Below are positions 5,458 through 6,251 of a stretch of DNA of 6,251 bases, in pieces (position 1 is the first letter of the stretch; the number at the start of each line of letters is the position of its first letter). The notes below the pieces were generated by a model. The model searched no databases. It was not told the DNA's origin and saw nothing but the letters and a program-made list of their open reading frames with translations. Source of the DNA: Gammaproteobacteria bacterium (GTDB lineage Bacteria > Pseudomonadota > Gammaproteobacteria > Burkholderiales > Burkholderiaceae_C); NCBI GenBank assembly GCA_018903185.1, contig JAHIQV010000137.1, positions 1-6,251 of the forward strand, in the 5' to 3' direction. A program made the position numbers and the translations under genes.

Positions 5458-6251
5458 TCATCGAGCCGGGTGGCTGAAAGTGATCCAGTTGGGGTTCTGG
5501 CCCATGGGCAGGCGCTGTTGCAAGGCCAGCGCGCCGGTGGCCGGGTGAATGCGGTAGCGGCTCAGGTGGTGCGAGAGCTGGCCCACGGCGAGCAGGTGCT
5601 GGCCGTCGGGCGTGATGGCGAAGCCGCGCGGGCAGTTTTCGGTGGCCGTGTGACCTCGGGGCTCGACGCGGCCGGTGCTGGCGTCCACCGCGAACGCGGC
5701 CAGGGTGCTGCTGGTGCGCTCGCTGGTGTAGAGCAGGGTGCCATCGGGCGTGAGGTGCAGGTCGGCCGCGGAGGGCGGGCCGCTGAAGCCGGGCGGCACA
5801 GTGGGCGCGGTCTGCACATGCGCCAGCGTGCCCGCCGCGGTGTTGTAGGCCAGCACGTCGAGCGTGGCGTCCAGCTCGTTGAGCAGGTAGACGAAACGCC
5901 CGTTGGGGTGGAAGCGGATGTGGCGCGGACCGGCGCCGGGCCGCTGCGGCCAGGCCGGCGGCGTGTTGGGGCTGAGCTGGCCGGTGGTGGCATCGAAGCG
6001 GAACTGCAGCACCTGGTCGCCGCCCAGGCTGGTGGCCAGCACATGGCGGTTGTCGGGCGCGCTCAGGATGCCGTGCGCGTGGGGCGGCGTGGGCACGAGC
6101 TGCTGCACATCGCCCGCGATGCCGCTGTCCGCGATGGGGCTCACGCTCATGCAGTTGGCCGGGTACGAGGCTGCGAACAGCCAGCGCCCAGTGTGGTCGG
6201 TCGACACATAGGCCATGCTGCCGGGCAGGGCGGCTTCGCCCAGCGCTTGCA
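5458..6251 (-). CDS. YbhE/Pgl-type beta-propeller lactonase, N-terminus outside window
   Basis: The family hydrolyses sugar-acid lactones; the E. coli member Pgl (YbhE) acts on 6-phosphogluconolactone. The frame is open to the right edge, giving 263 codons, so roughly the first 70-80 residues of a usual 330-350 are missing; the ATG at 6216 is internal, because QALGEAALPGS before it reads as normal family sequence. Counting from that ATG, landmarks are PHAHGI (45-50), GPRHIRFHPNGRFVYLLNELDATLDV (about 95-121), HLTPDGTLLYTSERTSSTLAAFAVD, CPRGFAITPDGQHLLAVGQLSHHLSRYRI and MGQNPNW near the C-terminus. These are successive propeller blades and match the YbhE subgroup (DRTAS-type, PRGF, AGQ-SHH). 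No signal peptide can be judged. Next to garD, the likely substrate is a galactaro- or glucarolactone rather than 6-phosphogluconolactone; lactonases of this fold are reported in hexuronate oxidation (named UxuL, from memory). Its TGA overlaps an upstream in-frame ATG of the next gene. Confidence 0.85.
   Translation of the reverse strand, partial: QALGEAALPGSMAYVSTDHTGRWLFAASYPANCMSVSPIADSGIAGDVQQLVPTPPHAHGILSAPDNRHVLATSLGGDQVLQFRFDATTGQLSPNTPPAWPQRPGAGPRHIRFHPNGRFVYLLNELDATLDVLAYNTAAGTLAHVQTAPTVPPGFSGPPSAADLHLTPDGTLLYTSERTSSTLAAFAVDASTGRVEPRGHTATENCPRGFAITPDGQHLLAVGQLSHHLSRYRIHPATGALALQQRLPMGQNPNWITFSHPAR

Noticed and set aside
3609..5548. Plus-strand open frames (396 and 312 codons) opposite the two receptor genes
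   Set aside because: They are antisense shadows with low-complexity His-, Gly- and Val-rich translations and no recognisable domain; the minus-strand receptors explain the sequence.

Overview
The window looks like a chromosomal piece of a GC-rich betaproteobacterium of the order Burkholderiales, most likely family Comamonadaceae (a Hydrogenophaga-, Variovorax- or Acidovorax-type genome). This rests on the strong G/C bias at third codon positions, two tandem Bug-type (TctC-like) periplasmic receptors, which are hugely expanded in this group, and a C8G6-centred palindromic intergenic element resembling repeats I recall from Comamonadaceae. The taxon is an inference; no rRNA or other marker is present.

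Layout: at the left edge is the 3' part of a NUDT19-like Nudix hydrolase on the plus strand (1-606), cut inside its Nudix box. It converges, with only 3 bp between stop codons, on a block of five minus-strand genes filling the rest of the window. In transcription order (right to left) these are: a YbhE/Pgl-type beta-propeller lactonase whose N-terminus lies beyond the right edge (6251-5458); two different tandem Bug-family solute receptors (5431-4457 and 4400-3444); galactarate dehydratase garD (3254-1698); and a GalM-like aldose 1-epimerase (1671-610). Gaps are short (about 26, 56 and 26 bp) except for 189 bp between the second receptor and garD. That gap holds a GC-rich palindromic element and a pyrimidine-rich garD leader.

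How they fit together: the set reads as a catabolic operon for hexuronates and/or aldaric acids. The receptors would capture the organic acid in the periplasm. The mutarotase would interconvert sugar anomers, the lactonase would open an aldarolactone, and GarD would dehydrate galactarate to 5-dehydro-4-deoxy-D-glucarate, which normally continues to 2-oxoglutarate semialdehyde and 2-oxoglutarate. Only garD is assigned a specific substrate with confidence; the rest of the pathway assignment comes from context. Uronate dehydrogenase, the KdgD-type dehydratase, the semialdehyde dehydrogenase, the transporter membrane subunits and a regulator are not in the window. I found no RNA genes, CRISPR arrays, insertion sequences or other mobile elements, and no wholly new system. 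The most interesting points are the gene combination and the repeat element inside the operon.
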